A stretch of 64,000 bases of DNA from Neckera pumila (lineage: Eukaryota > Streptophyta > Bryopsida > Hypnales > Neckeraceae), in the NCBI GenBank assembly GCA_963969595.1, contig OZ018412.1, positions 16,432,501 through 16,496,500 on the forward strand. Direction: 5' to 3'. Both the position numbers and the translations under genes were made by a program. Under the pieces are notes generated by a model. It was not told where the DNA came from, did not search any database, and was given only the letters and a program-made list of their open reading frames with translations. Within the stretch, counting starts at the first letter, position 1, and every line of letters starts with the position of its first letter. Positions 62,093 to 64,000 of the stretch are shown one piece after another.

Positions 62093-64000
62093 ATGCATGG
62101 GCCTGAAGAATTTGCTAATACGGTTCCAGTTTTGCCTCCGCACGTGCCTCCGGATGTCGCTGTATGCAATGGAATCCCTCGTTCTTCATGGAACACTGAG
62201 GGAGTCACCCTGCAAAACGAAGCGGGTGATGATGTCGCACACACAGTTTGTCAGAACGTCGACCACGACCTCGTCATTGACACGGATGGGCGGCCCCTTG
62301 GTGACAACCGAGTTGCTGTTTAGATTGTGGAGTCTTTGTGCAAGGAGGAAGTTCCATCAGCTTGGATGTGGTCGATGCACTCTTGGGACATTCGAAGGGT
62401 CTTTTTGAACAATGCCAGTTTGTATGACCATGAGCAAACACACATATACAAAACAACTTTAAGCACCTTGAACCGTCGTGCTCGTGTTGGAGTGCGTTCT
62501 TATGAGAGTTCTCAAGTTCGGATTGAGGTCAGCCTTCCTTTTAAGAAAAAATCTCTTCTTTTTCAACAAGCAATTCTTCAAGTGTCTACACAATCATATT
62601 GCAAGAATAACTGTCTACAGCCTTTTCCCCGTTGAGAAATTCAAGCCATACGTTCTCAACTTCATGCAAACGACGGATTTTATGCCTGCTAGAAATGTCT
62701 TCTTGAAGTGCATAGGCAGATGCACACCAACGATGCCGGTAAAGAATGGGTAACCTTGAAAAAGATTGAGGTGTGTCCTGCCGCTTGGTGGAAGATTTAC
62801 GGAATTTTGAAGGCTACATTCTACAAGTACAAGCACAAGGCCATGTTTGGGAAGCAAGCGGAGGGGCATGGGAATTTGGGATCCAAAAAACCTCGTACGC
62901 ATATTGGTCAAGCTACCGCCACACTTTAGATGTTGGTTGTAAGTGAAGCTGACATGATGCCACACAAAACAAGGACACTAGGAACCGGAGAGAAAATCAC
63001 CACAATGGTGTTGCCCTCAACGTTTTATTGGAGCGACCAATTACCAAAAACCAATGAGGCTAATGTGGCTTTGAATTTACTGCCCATTTCTTCTAGTGAT
63101 TTGAGTAACATTAGGTGTGCTTCTTTTTTAGAGTATGTTGTGAAGGCTCCAGGAGATTCTTTTGCAAGGTGTGCTCAATGTGATATATATAGGCAATTGA
63201 GGAGCGCTTGCACACCACTTTCTCACACACAGAATAAGTATGCTACACTTTTGCAAACTCACCTTAGGGGGCAAAAGGCCCACAAAAAACTATAATATGC
63301 AAATCGTTATATTTCTGAGAAATACCTTGAAAAGATGCTCACCATTATCCATGATAAAATGGATCACTTGAAGACTGCTTCTTCCCATTTCTCTCACAAG
63401 ACCACGGTGATGGATTCTTTCATGAAAATGCCCGTCACTATTATTGGCATGATTGCTCATGGTCATGGCGATGTTTGGTACGCGCATTACGGCTTGGACT
63501 TTTTTCCAACAGACTCAAATCACACCATTGGATCCATTGCAAAATTGTTGCGTGATCTGGAAGGGCAACCAAAAAATTCATCACGCGAATTGCCTATAAA
63601 ATTTGACCACGATGGACTGATCAAAAACACCCAATCTACATTGACGTAGGCTGTGTTGGAAGGCTCGAAAATGTGCTTGGACTCCCTTTTTCCTCCTCCA
63701 TCTGAACCGATCCTTGCTCAACCTTTGCCACCTGTATTGACTCTGCAGCTTGACAATGCGTCAGGAGACAATAAGAATCGATGGGTTTTTGCTTTTTGCT
63801 CTCTTCTCGTTTTGAAGGGCATTTTTTGCGAGGTGTATATTAATTTCCTCATTGTTGGGCACACTCACGAAGACATTGATGCTCTTTTTGGTTGATGGAA
63901 CTCTATGTTGAAGACAAATAGCTACCAGACTATTCCAAGGCCCATGAAGTCCTTCATAGACTATGAAACACATCCTGTCATTCCTCACTTGATTGAAGAA
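62093..64000 (+). pseudogene. DUF7869-type transposase-like gene, seven in-frame stops, runs off the window
   Basis: One frame stays open in sense from ATG 62093 to the window end (636 codons) apart from seven stops: TAG 62321, TGA 62633, TAG 62690, TAG 62927, TAA 63293, TAG 63647, TGA 63893. There is no frameshift. The N-terminal ~75 residues are unrecognised (MHGPEEFANTVPVLPPHVPP). Motifs: WSDQLPKTNEAN (~315); a CxxC pair FARCAQCDIY (~360); IIHDKMDHLKT (~420); LQLDNASGDNKNRWVFAF (~552) and VGHTHEDIDALFG (~588). These are the landmarks of the DUF7869 family found in DNA-transposon proteins of many eukaryotes; D421/D424, D554 and the HTHEDID acidic residues would be the RNase H-like metal site (inference). 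All stops can be C-to-T of CAG, CAA or CGA. FG-stop-W at 63893 sits where an Arg is plausible. Confidence 0.8.

Larger units (their letters stand above)
45521..64000. mobile_element. Large composite DNA transposon (inferred), left end near 45521, open at the window edge
   Basis: The block contains a minus-strand coding unit (46.3-53.0 kb) and a divergent plus-strand transposase-like gene (62.09 kb onward), with a shared near-palindromic motif cluster upstream of each. The left edge is proposed at GGCCTTATTCGTTAAATTG, where a family B repeat is cut. The right end lies outside the window, so terminal repeats and target duplication cannot be verified. A TTAA-element fragment, a CACTA-type MITE and a satellite-like array sit inside. 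That both coding units belong to one element is inference from the shared motif and divergent layout. Confidence 0.5.

Noticed and set aside
62093..64000. Stop-codon reassignment or U-to-C RNA editing to explain the seven in-frame stops
   Set aside because: All three stop codons occur in the same frame, which no known nuclear code allows, and U-to-C editing of this kind is an organellar process. The neighbouring SMAP gene uses the standard code. Simple decay explains the pattern.

Overview
This is a repeat-dominated, AT-rich nuclear DNA window from a land plant. The evidence is one intron-containing conserved gene with plant-style GT..AG introns, a telo-box in its leader, a tRNA-derived SINE, CACTA-type and pogo-type MITEs, and interstitial plant telomere motifs (AAACCCTA). 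Low gene density and the transposon content suggest a large-genome, possibly seed-free plant, but the species cannot be fixed from the sequence. I see no rRNA genes, functional tRNA genes or organellar blocks.

Layout. 1-16 kb is intergenic: a SINE, several fold-back MITEs, local duplications, and the first members of the dominant repeat of the window. That repeat is a set of non-autonomous elements bounded by TTAA plus CCCCTAAAGG termini. 16.1-20.4 kb holds the only intact gene, a seven-exon RD/RS-rich protein ending in a SMAP (small acidic protein-like) domain. 20.5-45.5 kb is again repeats: further TTAA-terminated elements with nested insertions, a decayed inositol 3-kinase (PfkB) copy at 36.8-37.3 kb, and a retroposed insert with a perfect 15-bp target duplication at 38.1-38.4 kb.

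From about 45.52 kb to the window end lies what looks like one large composite transposon. It starts abruptly inside a copy of a TTAA-terminated repeat. It carries (a) a minus-strand coding block, 53.0 to 46.3 kb, with a ParB/Srx-like motif (IINGQHR), a region resembling a DNA methyltransferase C-terminus, a long basic/coiled-coil and acidic exon, and a segment like the C-terminal half of an FCP1/NIF-type HAD phosphatase; and (b) a plus-strand gene from 62.09 kb off the end, with a DUF7869-type domain (RNase H-like transposase fold inferred). The upstream regions of the two blocks share a cluster of near-palindromic TATACTCGAC-type motifs, which ties them together. Between them lie a TTAA-element fragment and a ~177-bp tandem array. 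Both blocks are decayed; in the plus-strand gene every interruption is a single in-frame stop explicable as C-to-T (CAG/CAA/CGA to TAG/TAA/TGA), as expected of a methylated, silenced transposon.
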